A DNA stretch of 64,000 bases from Roseovarius sp. (GTDB lineage: Bacteria; Pseudomonadota; Alphaproteobacteria; Rhodobacterales; Rhodobacteraceae), in the NCBI GenBank assembly GCA_014359765.1, contig JACIYT010000004.1, positions 82,275 to 146,274 of the forward strand. Reading direction: 5' to 3'. Both the position numbers and the translations under genes were made by a program. Within the stretch, counting starts at the first letter, position 1; the number at the start of each line of letters is the position of its first letter. Of this stretch, positions 45,153-54,791 are shown one piece after another. The notes under the pieces are model-generated. The model was not told the origin of the DNA. It saw only the letters and a list, made by a program, of their open reading frames with translations, and ran no database searches.

Positions 45153-45811
45153 CGGGGATGCTGCTGCGCCATCAGACGCTGGGCTATGGGGCCGAGCCGG
45201 TCCTCACGGGGGTGAGCTTTGCGCTTGCCCCCGGTGAGCGGGTGGCGCTCATGGGGCGCAGCGGGGCGGGCAAGACGACGCTTCTGGGGGCGCTTCATGC
45301 GGCGTTGCTGGCGGAGGGGGCGCGCGTGGCGCTGGTGCCGCAGGAGCACGGGCTGGTGCCGCAGCTCTGCGTCACGCGCAATGCGCTGATGGGGCGGCTT
45401 GACGATCACGGGGCGTTCTACAACCTGACCAACCTTGTGCGCCCGCGCGCGGCGGACCGCGCCGGGGTGGGCGAGATTCTGGAGGTGCTGGGGCTGGCCG
45501 GGCTGGCGCATCGCACGGTCGAGGGGCTGTCGGGCGGGCAGAAACAGCGCGTGGCGCTGGCGCGCGCCTTCTGGCGCGGCGGCGATGTGCTTCTGGGGGA
45601 TGAGCCGGTCTCGGCCCTCGATGAACGGCAGGGCGCGGAGATCCTTGGGCAGATCGCGGCGCGGTTCGACCGCGCGGTGCTGGCGCTGCACGATGTCGAA
45701 CAGGCGCTGGGATTCGCCACGCGGATCGTGGGGCTCAAGGGCGGGCGCGTGGTGATCGACGCGGCCCCTGCCGCGGTGGAGCGCGCGCGGATCGAGGCGC
45801 TTTATGCCTGA
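45149..45811 (+). CDS. PhnC-like ABC transporter ATP-binding protein
   Basis: 220 residues. Walker A is GRSGAGKTT, the signature is LSGGQKQRVALARAF, and Walker B ends LLGDEPVSALD. It is shorter than most PhnC proteins. A GTG start overlaps the binding-protein stop; an ATG three codons later (45158) is equally possible. The 8-base overlap with the permease gene shows coupling. Confidence 0.88.
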   Translation: MTGMLLRHQTLGYGAEPVLTGVSFALAPGERVALMGRSGAGKTTLLGALHAALLAEGARVALVPQEHGLVPQLCVTRNALMGRLDDHGAFYNLTNLVRPRAADRAGVGEILEVLGLAGLAHRTVEGLSGGQKQRVALARAFWRGGDVLLGDEPVSALDERQGAEILGQIAARFDRAVLALHDVEQALGFATRIVGLKGGRVVIDAAPAAVERARIEALYA

Positions 45812-47315
45812 ACGGCTGACCCGTCTTCAGGTCACGGGCGGGCTGCTGGTGCTGGCGCTGCTGGCGCTGCCCTTTGCCGATCTGGAACTTGCGGGCCATG
45901 ACCCATGGGCGGTGCTGGGGCGCATGGCGGCGGGGTTTCTTGCGCCGGATTTCTCGGCGGTGGAGGAGATCGGCCGCGCGCTGCTGCTGACGGTGATGTT
46001 CGCGGTCGCCGGCGTGGCGGCGGGCGGCGTGGCGGGGCTGGTGCTGGCGCCGTTTTATGATCGCGCGGGCGTGCGGGCGCTGTGCATCGCGCTGCGATCG
46101 GTGCACGAGCTGTTCTGGGCGCTGCTGCTTTTGCAGGTCTTCGGCATCGGCGCGCTGACCGGGGTTCTGGCCATCGCGCTGCCCTATGCGGGCATCTTCG
46201 CCAAGGTCTTTGCCGAACATCTCGACGAGGCCGATCCGCGGCCCGCGCGCATCCTGCCGCCGGGGGTGGACGGGCTGTCGCGGTTTCTCTATGCGCGCGC
46301 GCCGCTGGCGCTGGCGCCGATGCGCATCTATGCGCTCTACCGGCTGGAATGCGGGCTGCGGTCCTCGGCGGTGCTGGGGTTCATCGGGTTGCCGACCTTG
46401 GGCTTTCAACTCGACAGTTTCTTTCGGCAAGGGGAATACGGCGCGGCCTCGGCGATCATGATCCTCTATGTGGTGCTGATTGCCTCGATCCGGCTGTGGA
46501 TGCGCTGGCGGCTGGTGCCGGTCTGGATCGCGGCGGCGGTGGCGGTTCTGGCCACGGTGCAAAGCCCGCCGATGGGGCAGGGGGCGCTCTGGCGGTTCCT
46601 GAGCGAGGATATCGTGCCCGCACCATTGCGCGGTGGCTGGGACGGGGCGGGGCTGATGGATTGGCTCGGTCAGATCCTGATCAGCGAGGCGTTGCCGGGC
46701 ATCATCGCCACGGTGATCTGCGCGCAGATCGCATTGGTGCTGACCGGGGCGGTGGCGTTCTTCGGCTTTGGGCTGATCGTGCCACGGGTCAGCGGGCGCG
46801 CGGGCGCGGCGCTGGGGCATCTGGGGCTGGTGATTCTGCGGTCCTTTCCAGAATACATGCTGGCCTATCTCTTCGTGCAGGTCTTTGGCCCCTCGATGCT
46901 GCCCGCGATCCTCGCGCTTGGCTTGCATAACGGGGCGATCATCGGGCATCTTCTGGGGCGGCAGGCCGAGGTGATCTGCCCGGAGTTGCGCAGTGACGCG
47001 CCGCGGGGGCTGACGCTCTGGGCGTGGGAACTGGCGCCGCGCCTTTACGGTCCCTTCCTCGCGCTCTGCCTCTATCGCTGGGAGATCATCCTGCGCGAGA
47101 CGGCGGTGATGGGGTTGCTGGGGGTGATGACGCTGGGATTCTTCGTCGATAGCGCGCTTGCGGAATTGCGGACCGACCGGGCGCTGGTGCTGCTGGTGGC
47201 GGCCGGGGCGCTGACGGCGGCGGTCGATGGGCTGTCGCGCGCGCTGCGCCGGCGCATCGGCGCAGGCGCCGTGCGCCGGTTGCCCCCCCAGACCCTGATC
47301 GGAGAACGGACATGA
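45804..47315 (+). CDS. Fused double PhnE-like ABC transporter permease
   Basis: 503 residues with two PhnE-type permease halves in one chain. The first spans about 1-250 (LLTVMFAVAGVAAGGVAGL, VHELFWALLLLQVFGIG) and the second 270-490 (ALPGIIATVICAQIALVL, RSFPEYMLAYLFVQVFG, ETAVMGLLGVMTLGFFVD). Most systems use a homodimer or two genes; a fused pair is a known variant. It overlaps the PhnC-like gene upstream and the TusA-like gene downstream. Confidence 0.88.
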   Translation: MPERLTRLQVTGGLLVLALLALPFADLELAGHDPWAVLGRMAAGFLAPDFSAVEEIGRALLLTVMFAVAGVAAGGVAGLVLAPFYDRAGVRALCIALRSVHELFWALLLLQVFGIGALTGVLAIALPYAGIFAKVFAEHLDEADPRPARILPPGVDGLSRFLYARAPLALAPMRIYALYRLECGLRSSAVLGFIGLPTLGFQLDSFFRQGEYGAASAIMILYVVLIASIRLWMRWRLVPVWIAAAVAVLATVQSPPMGQGALWRFLSEDIVPAPLRGGWDGAGLMDWLGQILISEALPGIIATVICAQIALVLTGAVAFFGFGLIVPRVSGRAGAALGHLGLVILRSFPEYMLAYLFVQVFGPSMLPAILALGLHNGAIIGHLLGRQAEVICPELRSDAPRGLTLWAWELAPRLYGPFLALCLYRWEIILRETAVMGLLGVMTLGFFVDSALAELRTDRALVLLVAAGALTAAVDGLSRALRRRIGAGAVRRLPPQTLIGERT

Positions 47316-47536
47316 CCGATCCGCTCGACATGCGCGGCACGCTCTGCCCCGAGCCGGTGCTGGCGGCGCGCCGCGCGCTCGCCGCGCTGCCGCCGGGCGC
47401 GGTGCTGGAGATGCTGGCCGACGATCCGGTGGCCGAGCTCGACATCACGCATTTCTGCACGCGGACCGGGCACAGCCTGCTGTCGGTGACGCGCCGCGAC
47501 GGCGTGTTCCGCTTTCGCATCCGCCGCGCCGCGTGA
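47312..47536 (+). CDS. TusA/SirA-like sulfur (or selenium) carrier protein
   Basis: 74 residues. The family motif GTLCPEPVLAARRAL (CPxP with the reactive Cys) and the C-terminal strand pair match TusA/SirA/YedF. These proteins relay persulfide sulfur; YedF-type members are linked to selenium metabolism. Its start overlaps the permease stop (ATGA), so it is made with the importer. Delivery of reduced sulfur or selenium to the formate dehydrogenase system is a reasonable inference. Confidence 0.85.
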   Translation: MTDPLDMRGTLCPEPVLAARRALAALPPGAVLEMLADDPVAELDITHFCTRTGHSLLSVTRRDGVFRFRIRRAA

Positions 47537-47608
47537 TCCGCCGTCCGCCGCGCCGCGTGATCGGGCGTCGCGGGGGTGCTGCAAATCGCGCCCTCCTTCA
47601 TGAGATGC

Positions 47609-47636
47609 TTACACAAACGAAAAACAATGCTAATGT
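47609..47636 (+). promoter_or_regulatory. Candidate promoter of the formate dehydrogenase operon
   Basis: TTACAC (47609-47614) and TAATGT (47631-47636) with a 16-base spacer, in an AT-rich patch about 55 bases before the ATG at 47689. Matches to consensus are partial. Confidence 0.3.
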
Positions 47637-47688
47637 GTGGTCATGGGCTTGCATTATGGCCTCTGGACGGATCAGGAAAGGGAGGATC

Positions 47689-50600
47689 ATGAACATTCCA
47701 GTCACACGACGCGGTTTCCTGCGGGGCGCGGGTGGTGCCCTTGCCGGAAGCGCGATTGCCGCGATGGGATTCGGAGGCGCCGAGCAGGCGTTTGCCGCGA
47801 CCGCGCGCGCATTCAAGCTCGCCGCCGCCACCGAGACCCGCAACACCTGCCCCTATTGCTCGGTCAGCTGCGGGATGCTGATCTATAGCCGCGGCGATGT
47901 CTCCAAGGGCGAGAAGGCCGAGATCTTCCATGTCGAGGGCGATGCCGACAACCCGGTGAACCGCGGCACGCTCTGCCCCAAGGGCTCGGGCGTTCTCGAC
48001 ATGATCAACTCGAAACAGCGCGTGACCGAGCCGCTCTATCGCAAGCCCGGATCGGACAAGTGGGAAACCGTCAGCTGGGATTTCGCCATGGAGCGGATCG
48101 CGCGGCTGATGAAGGACGACCGCGACGCCAATTTCATCGAGCGCAACGCCGACGGCACCACGGTCAACCGCTGGCTGACCACCGGGTTCCTCGCCGGCTG
48201 CGCCACCTCGAACGAGACCGGCTGGCTGACCTGGAAATCGGTGCGCGGGCTGGGCCTCATTCAGGTCGATAACCAGGCGCGTATCTGACACGCCCCCACG
48301 GTGGCCAGTCTGGCTCCGACGTTCGGGCGTGGTGCGATGACCAACAACTGGACCGACATCAAGAATGCCGATGTCGTCCTGATCATGGGCGGCAATGCCG
48401 CCGAAGCGCATCCCTGCGGTTTCAAATGGGTGACGGAGGCCAAGCATCACAACAAGGCGCGCCTTGTGGTGGTCGATCCGCGTTTCACCCGCTCGGCCGC
48501 GGTTTCCGATTATTACTGCCCGATCCGGGCAGGCACCGATACCGCCTACCTGCTGGGCGTGATCAACTACCTGCTGACAAACGAGCAGTATCACAAGGAC
48601 TACGTGGCGAATTACACCAACGCCTCGTTCATCGTCCGCGGTGATTTCTCGTTCGACGAGGGTGAGGGGCTCTATTCCGGCTACAATCCCGAACGGCGGG
48701 CCTATGACCGCTCGTCCTGGGAATATGAGCTGGGCGAGGACGGGTTCGCCAGGCGCGACCTGACCCTGTCGGATCCCAACTGCGTGTTCCAGCTTCTGAA
48801 GAAGCACGTGGCGCGCTACACGCCCGAGGTCGTCTCGCGCATCACCGGCGCGCCGCAGGACAAGTTCCTGAAGGTCTGCGAATATATCGGCTCCACCGGC
48901 AACGGCGAACGGTCGATGACGATCATGTATGCGCTGGGCTGGACCCAGCACAGCCATGGGTCGCAGAACATCCGCACGGCGGCGATGATCCAGCTTCTGC
49001 TGGGCAATCAGGGCGTGCCGGGCGGGGGCGTGAACGCGCTGCGCGGGCATTCCAACGTGCAGGGCCTGACCGATATCGGTGTTCTGGCGCATCTGACGCC
49101 CGGCTATCTGGGGATGCCGCGCGACGGCGAGGGGAATTTCGACGGCCATCTGGCCGCGCGCGATTTCACCCCGCTCCTGCCGGATCAGACGAGCTATTGG
49201 CAGAACTACAAGAAGTTCTACGTGAGCCTGCTCAAGGCGATGTACGGATCGGCGGCCACCCCGGCCAATGATTTCGGCTTCGACTGGCTGCCCAAGATCG
49301 ACAAGGTCTATGACACGCTGCAAATCTTCGAGCGCGTCTATCAGGGCGAGGTCAACGGCTTCATCTGCCAGGGCTTCAACCCGCTGATGTCGGTGCCCAA
49401 CAAGGCCAAGATGTCGGCCGGTCTCTCGAAGCTCAAGTTCCTCGTGTCGATGGACCCGCTGATGACCGACACCGCCGAGTTCTGGAAGAACCACGGCGAT
49501 GCCAACCCGGTTAATCCGGCGGATATCCAGACCGAGGTCTTTGTCCTGCCGACGAACTGTTTCGCCGAGGACGAGGGCAGCTTCACCAATTCCAGCCGCT
49601 GCCTCAACTGGCGCTGGAAGGCGGCCGAGCCGCCGGGCAATGCGCGCCACGATGCGCAGGTCATGGCCGAGCTGATGCAGCGGATCATGAGGCTCTACCG
49701 CGAGGAGGGCGGCACGGCACCCGAGCCGATCCTGAACCTCGACTGGCAATATGCGGATCCGATGTATCCGCAGCCCGACGAGCTGCTCAAGGAGCTCAAC
49801 GGCAAGGCGCTCCGCACGATCCGCGACGCGTCTGACCCGACCAAGGTGCAGTACCAGGCGGGCCAGCAGCTGGCGAGTTTCGGGCATCTGCGCGACGATG
49901 GGAGCACCTCCTCGGCCTGCTGGCTCTATACCGGCGCCTTCACCGAGGCGGGCAACATCACCGCGCGGCGGGACAATTCGGACCCCTCGGGGCTCGGGGT
50001 GCATCCCAACTGGGGCTTTGCCTGGCCGGCCAACCGGCGCATCCTCTACAACCGCGCCTCGGCCGACCCGCAGGGCAGGCCGTGGAGCGAGAGGAAGGCC
50101 TATATCCAGTGGGACGGCTCCCGCTGGGTCGGTCCGGACGTGCCCGATTATGGCGCGACGGTCGATCCGGCGCGCAAGGTCGGGCCGTTCATCATGAACC
50201 CCGAAGGCGTGTCGCGGCTCTTTGCCCGGAAACTGATGGCCGAAGGGCCGTTCCCCGAGCATTACGAGCCGTTCGAGAGCCCGGTGGCCAACGTGCTGCA
50301 TCCCAATCACTCCTCCAACCCCGCAGCGCGGGTGTTCAAGGGCGATCTGGAGGTGTTCGGCACGTCGGACGAGTTCCCCTATGTCGCCACCACCTACCGC
50401 CTTGTGGAGCATTTCCACTGGTGGACGAAGACCTCGAAGCTGAACGCCATCGTGCAGCCCGAGTTCTTCGTGGAGATCAACCCGGCGCTTGCCGCCGAAA
50501 AGGGGATTTCCAACGGTGACTGGGTGCGGGTGTTCTCGAACCGTGGCTCGGTCAAGGGCAAGGCGGTGATCACCAAGCGGATTCCGCAGCTCACGGTGGA

Positions 50601-50778
50601 CGGCAAGACCGTGCACACCGTGGGGATGCCGATCCACTTCGGCTTCATCGGCGAGACCAAGACCGCCGTCGGGGTCAACGCGCTCACGCCATTCGTTGGC
50701 GATGCGAACACGAACACGCCGGAATACAAGGCGTTTCTCGTGGATATCGAGCGCGCCGATCCGCCGGCCGTGGCATAA
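47689..50778 (+). CDS. fdnG: Formate dehydrogenase alpha subunit, selenocysteine-containing (FdnG/FdoG type)
   Basis: 1029 residues when the in-frame UGA at 48286-48288 is read as selenocysteine (residue 200). The context [25 protein letters not shown] matches E. coli FdnG around its Sec (split here to stay short). A Tat signal ([11 protein letters not shown]) sends it to the periplasm. A 4Fe-4S motif CPYCSVSCG follows, then the bis-MGD molybdenum or tungsten domains. It oxidises formate to CO2 and passes electrons through the beta and gamma subunits to quinone. GGAAAGGGAGG precedes the ATG. Read without Sec, the gene would look split in two. Confidence 0.95.
48286..48333 (+). promoter_or_regulatory. 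Bacterial SECIS element in formate dehydrogenase mRNA
   Basis: Right after the UGA, CACGCCC (48289-48295) pairs with GGGCGTG (48325-48331). The apical part GCC-AGUCU-GGC (48304-48314) resembles the SelB-binding AGUCU loop of E. coli fdnG. The elements sit at the distance expected for SelB-tRNA-Sec recruitment. Confidence 0.85.
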
Positions 50779-50792
50779 GGGAGGGACGAGGA

Positions 50793-51701
50793 ATGTCGTA
50801 CATCAATCCGAAACTCGACCTTGTGCGTCGGTCGGCCAGTTCCGATCCGGAGCCTGCGCTGGCTCCGGGCGATCAGGTGGCCAAGCTCATCGACATCTCC
50901 AAATGCATCGGCTGCAAGGCGTGCCAGGTGGCCTGCATGGAGTGGAACGAGCTGCGCCAGGAACCCGAAGAGAATGTGGGCGTCTATGACAACCCCGCCG
51001 ATCTCAACCCCGATACCTGGACGCTGATGCGCTTCACCGAGTATGAGAACACGGCCGAGGACCGTCTGGAATGGCTCATCCGCAAGGATGGCTGCATGCA
51101 TTGCACCGATCCGGGCTGCCTCAAGGCATGCCCGGCCCCCGGTGCCATCGTGCAGTATTCCAACGGGATCGTCGATTTCAACTCGGAGGCCTGCATCGGC
51201 TGCGGCTATTGCGTGAAGGGGTGCCCGTTCAACATCCCGCGCATCTCCAAGGCGGACAACAAGGCGTATAAATGCACCTTGTGTTCTGACCGCGTCGCCG
51301 AAGGCATGGGCCCCGCCTGTGCCAAGGCCTGCCCGACCAAGGCGATCACCTTCGGTTCCAAGGCCGATATGGTGACGCTGGCGGCCGAGCGGGTCGAGGA
51401 CCTCAAGGAGCGCGGCTATGCCAGGGCCGGGCTCTACGATCCGCCGGGCGTGAACGGGACGCATGTGATGTATGTGCTGCATCATGCCGACCAGCCCTCG
51501 CTCTATGCCGGGCTGCCGGACAATCCGCGGATCAGCCCGATCGTCGAGACCTGGAAGGGCGTCACCAAATACGCGGGCCTTCTGGCGATCGGGGCCGCGG
51601 CCGCGGTGGGGCTGGGGCATTACTTCATGGCCGGGCCGAACGAGGTGTCGGACCATGACGAGGATGCCGCGCGCAAGCTGAAGGAGGGCAGGGATGTCTG
51701 A
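50793..51701 (+). CDS. fdnH: Formate dehydrogenase beta (iron-sulfur) subunit
   Basis: 302 residues with four 4Fe-4S binding sets: [41 protein letters not shown] and [22 protein letters not shown] single C-terminal helix ([20 protein letters not shown]) anchors it in the inner membrane. It conducts electrons from the alpha subunit to the gamma cytochrome. It starts 14 bases after the alpha stop with GGGAGGGACGAGG upstream, and overlaps the gamma gene by 8 bases. Confidence 0.95.
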   Translation: MSYINPKLDLVRRSASSDPEPALAPGDQVAKLIDISKCIGCKACQVACMEWNELRQEPEENVGVYDNPADLNPDTWTLMRFTEYENTAEDRLEWLIRKDGCMHCTDPGCLKACPAPGAIVQYSNGIVDFNSEACIGCGYCVKGCPFNIPRISKADNKAYKCTLCSDRVAEGMGPACAKACPTKAITFGSKADMVTLAAERVEDLKERGYARAGLYDPPGVNGTHVMYVLHHADQPSLYAGLPDNPRISPIVETWKGVTKYAGLLAIGAAAAVGLGHYFMAGPNEVSDHDEDAARKLKEGRDV

Positions 51702-52365
51702 CAAGACCTATGTCAAGCGATACTCGGCCCTGGCGCGCGCCAATCACTGGGTCACGGCGATCAGCCTCGTGCTTTTGGCAATCTCGGGCATGGCGCTCTT
51801 TCATCCCAGCCTCTACTTCCTGTCGGGGCTGTTCGGGGGCGGCGCCAATGCGCGCGAGTTCCATCCCTGGATCGGGCTGGTTCTGGCGATCAGCTTTCTG
51901 GGGCTGTTCTTCCGCTTCTGGCGGCTGAACCTCTGGGAGCGGACCGACAATGTCTGGCTGTCGCGGCTGCGCTCGGTGCTGGCGGGCCGCGAAGAGGACC
52001 TGCCCGAGATCGGCAAATACAATGCCGGTCAGAAGATGGTGTTCTGGTTCATGTCCATCCTCATCGTGGTGCTGTTTCTCAGCGGCGTGGTGCTCTGGGA
52101 TGACAGCCATGAATGGCTGGCCGCCAATCTCGGGCTGAGCTTTACCATCGAGCAGAGCCGGATCGCGGTTCTGGTCCATGCCATCGCGGCGGTGATCGCC
52201 ATCGTGGTCTGGATCGTCCATGTCTATGCGGCGATCTGGGTCAAGGGCACGCTCTCGGCGATGATCCGGGGCAAGGTCACTGGCGGCTGGGGCTGGCGGC
52301 ATCACCGCCGCTGGCTGCGCGAAGAGTTCGGCAAGGGTGCCAAGGGCACGCCCCCGGCGGAGTGA
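51694..52365 (+). CDS. fdnI: Formate dehydrogenase gamma subunit, cytochrome b556
   Basis: 223 residues with about four membrane helices (roughly 20-40, 58-75, 113-135 and 155-180). Histidines within or beside them ([32 protein letters not shown]) are the likely heme b ligands. It takes electrons from the beta subunit to the quinone pool. It overlaps the beta gene and ends 106 bases before fdhE, a gap holding a strong hairpin. Confidence 0.93.
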   Translation: MSDKTYVKRYSALARANHWVTAISLVLLAISGMALFHPSLYFLSGLFGGGANAREFHPWIGLVLAISFLGLFFRFWRLNLWERTDNVWLSRLRSVLAGREEDLPEIGKYNAGQKMVFWFMSILIVVLFLSGVVLWDDSHEWLAANLGLSFTIEQSRIAVLVHAIAAVIAIVVWIVHVYAAIWVKGTLSAMIRGKVTGGWGWRHHRRWLREEFGKGAKGTPPAE

Positions 52366-52383
52366 TCTCGAGACGTTACACAA

Positions 52384-52409
52384 CGCCGGGGCCATCCATG
52401 GCCCCGGCG
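52384..52409 (+). terminator. 12-bp perfect hairpin between fdnI and fdhE
   Basis: CGCCGGGGCCAT pairs perfectly with ATGGCCCCGGCG around a two-base CC spacer, 18 bases after the gamma stop. Without a U-run it is more likely an mRNA-processing or partial-termination element that lowers expression of the downstream fdhE-sel genes. Confidence 0.5.
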
Positions 52410-52471
52410 ATCTGATGTGAACCACCGCGCACCGGCCCCAATGGCCCCGCGCATGATGAAAGGACTGCCCG

Positions 52472-53398
52472 ATGCCGCGTGCCGGCTCTCCCTCCGCCGC
52501 CCCCGAACCGATGAGCATCGGTGAGGTCGCAAGCCCGCCCCTCGCCATTCTTCCCGATCCGCAAACCGTTTTCACCACCCGCGCCCGCCGCTTTGCCGCG
52601 CTGGCGGCGAATGGCAGCGATCTGGCGCCCTATCTGCTGTTTCTCTCGGCGCTCTGCGATACGCAGGCCGCGATTCTCGCGGACCTGCCCGCCGTCGATC
52701 TGCCGCCCGAGGACGCGCGAAAGCGGTCCTCCGAGCATGGTATGCCGCAGCTGGGTCGCAGCGGTCTGGCCGGGGATGATGTTGCGCTCGCCACCTTCGA
52801 TGCGCTGCTCGCGGCGCTCGACGGGACCGAGATGCCGGCGGCCACGCAAGAGGCCGTCACCCGCCTGCGCAAGGCCGATGCCGCGACCCGCGGCGGCCTT
52901 CTCGATGATGCGCTGGCCGAGGAGGTCGATCCCGGCCAGATGGCCGAAACCGTGCTCGCCGCTGCCGCGCTTCAGGTCCACATGACGCGCATGGCCGCGG
53001 GTCTCGACGTGGACACGCTCGCGAGGGTGTCGAACAGCGCCTGCCCCGCCTGCGGCGGCGCGCCGGTCGCCTCGGCCGTGGTGGGGCGCGAGGGCATGGC
53101 CAACACGCGCTTCTGCACCTGCGCGCTCTGCGCGACGGAATGGCATGTGGTGCGCGTGTTGTGCCTGAGCTGCGGAAACGAGCGCGGGCTGGTGTTCAAC
53201 AGCGTCGAGGGCGGCAACGAGAACGTCAAGGCCGAGACCTGCCCGAAATGCCTCAGCTACACCAAGATCGTCTATCAGAACAAGGACAGCGCGCTCGATC
53301 CGCTGGCCGATGACGTGGGCTCGCTCGCGCTCGACATCCTGCTGACGGGCGAGGGCAAATCGCGCTTTTCGCTCAACCCGTTCCTCATCGGTTACTGA
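52472..53398 (+). CDS. fdhE: Formate dehydrogenase accessory protein FdhE
   Basis: 308 residues. The C-terminal half carries four CxxC pairs that bind iron or zinc (CPACGG, CTCALC, CLSCGNE and CPKCLSY). FdhE assists maturation of respiratory formate dehydrogenases. The ATG follows AAAGGA. It is separated from selA by four bases. FdhD, the sulfurtransferase for Mo/W cofactor, is not in the window. Confidence 0.92.
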   Translation: MPRAGSPSAAPEPMSIGEVASPPLAILPDPQTVFTTRARRFAALAANGSDLAPYLLFLSALCDTQAAILADLPAVDLPPEDARKRSSEHGMPQLGRSGLAGDDVALATFDALLAALDGTEMPAATQEAVTRLRKADAATRGGLLDDALAEEVDPGQMAETVLAAAALQVHMTRMAAGLDVDTLARVSNSACPACGGAPVASAVVGREGMANTRFCTCALCATEWHVVRVLCLSCGNERGLVFNSVEGGNENVKAETCPKCLSYTKIVYQNKDSALDPLADDVGSLALDILLTGEGKSRFSLNPFLIGY

Positions 53399-53402
53399 TC
53401 CC

Positions 53403-54791
53403 ATGGGGCGCGCCTTGGCAGGGCTGCCCTCGGTGGACGAGGTATTGCGCACCGATCGCGGGCGGGGTTGTGTCGCGCGGTTCGGGCACACCCAAACGGT
53501 GGCCATGGTGCGCGCGCGGCTCGATGCGCTGCGCGCGGGGCTGCGCGACGGCCCGGCCCCGGACCGCGCCGAGGCCGCCGCGCAGGTCGCTCAAGAGGCC
53601 GAAGCGGCGCTGATGGCGCGCGACGCCACGCGCATGGTGCGGGTGTTCAACCTCACCGGCACGGTGCTGCACACCAATCTGGGCCGCGCGCTCTATGCGC
53701 CGGAGGCGGTCGAGGCGGCCAACCGCGCGATGCGCTATCCGCTGGCGCTGGAATACGACCTCGAGACCGGGCGGCGCGGGCAGCGTGACGATGCGGTCTG
53801 CGCGCTGGTGGCCGAACTGACCGGGGCCGAGGATGCCTGCCTTGTCAACAACAACGCCTCGGCGGTGCTTCTGGTGCTGGCAGCCCTTGGCGCGGGGCGC
53901 GAGACGGTGGTTTCGCGCGGTGAGCTGATCGAGATCGGCGGATCGTTCCGGATGCCCGCGATCATGGAGGCGGCGGGCACGCGCCTGCGCGAGGTGGGCA
54001 CCACCAACCGCACCCATCTGAAGGACTACCGCGCCGCCATCGGTCCGCAGACGGCGCTCCTGATGAAGGTGCATACGTCCAACTACCGCGTGCAGGGGTT
54101 CACCCGGGAAACCACGGTGGCGGAACTGGCGCCGCTCGCGCGCGAGGCGGGGCTGCCGCTGATCGACGATCTGGGCTCGGGCACGCTGGTGGACCTCTCG
54201 CAATGGGGGCTCGCGCGCGAGCGCACGGTGCAGGATGCGCTCGGCGAGGGGGCAGACCTTGTGACCTTCTCGGGCGACAAGCTCTTGGGTGGGCCGCAGG
54301 CGGGGTTCATCACCGGGCGGCGCGATCTGGTGCGCGCCTGTGCGTCCCATCCGATCAAGCGCGCGGTGCGGCTTGACAAGGTGCGGCTCGCGGCGCTCGA
54401 GGCGACGTTGAAGCTCTACCGCGATCCCGACCGGCTGGCCGAACGCCTGCCGACGCTGGCGGCCTTTGCCCGCCCGCTGGCCGAGTTGCGCGCGCTGGCC
54501 GGGGCGCTTGCCCCGAGGCTCGCCGAGGCACTGGGCCGCGCGGTCGAGATCGTGGACACAAGCAGCCAGATCGGATCGGGGGCGCTGCCGCTCGAAACCA
54601 TCCCGTCGGTCGCGCTGCGCCTGCCTGCGCCGGGGGGCGAGGCAGACCGTCTGGCCGCCGCCTTTCGCCGCCTGCCCATCCCGGTGATCGGGCGGGTGGA
54701 GGGGGGCGCGCTGCTCTTCGATCTGCGCTGTCTGGATGATGCCGAGGCGTTTCTGGGCCAGTTGGGCGCGCTCGAGGCGGGGCCATGTTGA
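53403..54791 (+). CDS. selA: L-seryl-tRNA(Sec) selenium transferase
   Basis: 462 residues, PLP-dependent. It replaces the serine hydroxyl on Ser-tRNA-Sec by selenium from selenophosphate. Visible are NLTGTVLHTNLGRALY, LVNNNASAVLLVL, and the PLP Lys in TFSGDKLLGGPQAG. Full length for the family. Overlap of 7 bases with the Sel1-repeat gene. Its selenophosphate donor enzyme SelD is not encoded in this window. Confidence 0.95.
   Translation: MGRALAGLPSVDEVLRTDRGRGCVARFGHTQTVAMVRARLDALRAGLRDGPAPDRAEAAAQVAQEAEAALMARDATRMVRVFNLTGTVLHTNLGRALYAPEAVEAANRAMRYPLALEYDLETGRRGQRDDAVCALVAELTGAEDACLVNNNASAVLLVLAALGAGRETVVSRGELIEIGGSFRMPAIMEAAGTRLREVGTTNRTHLKDYRAAIGPQTALLMKVHTSNYRVQGFTRETTVAELAPLAREAGLPLIDDLGSGTLVDLSQWGLARERTVQDALGEGADLVTFSGDKLLGGPQAGFITGRRDLVRACASHPIKRAVRLDKVRLAALEATLKLYRDPDRLAERLPTLAAFARPLAELRALAGALAPRLAEALGRAVEIVDTSSQIGSGALPLETIPSVALRLPAPGGEADRLAAAFRRLPIPVIGRVEGGALLFDLRCLDDAEAFLGQLGALEAGPC

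Noticed and set aside
47641..50637. 998-codon minus-strand frame opposite formate dehydrogenase
   Set aside because: Antisense shadow of a well-supported gene; no domain sense.
47689..50778. Frameshift or split pseudogene in formate dehydrogenase
   Set aside because: The frame continues unchanged after a single UGA, the flanking residues match the known Sec site, a SECIS follows, and sel genes are adjacent.
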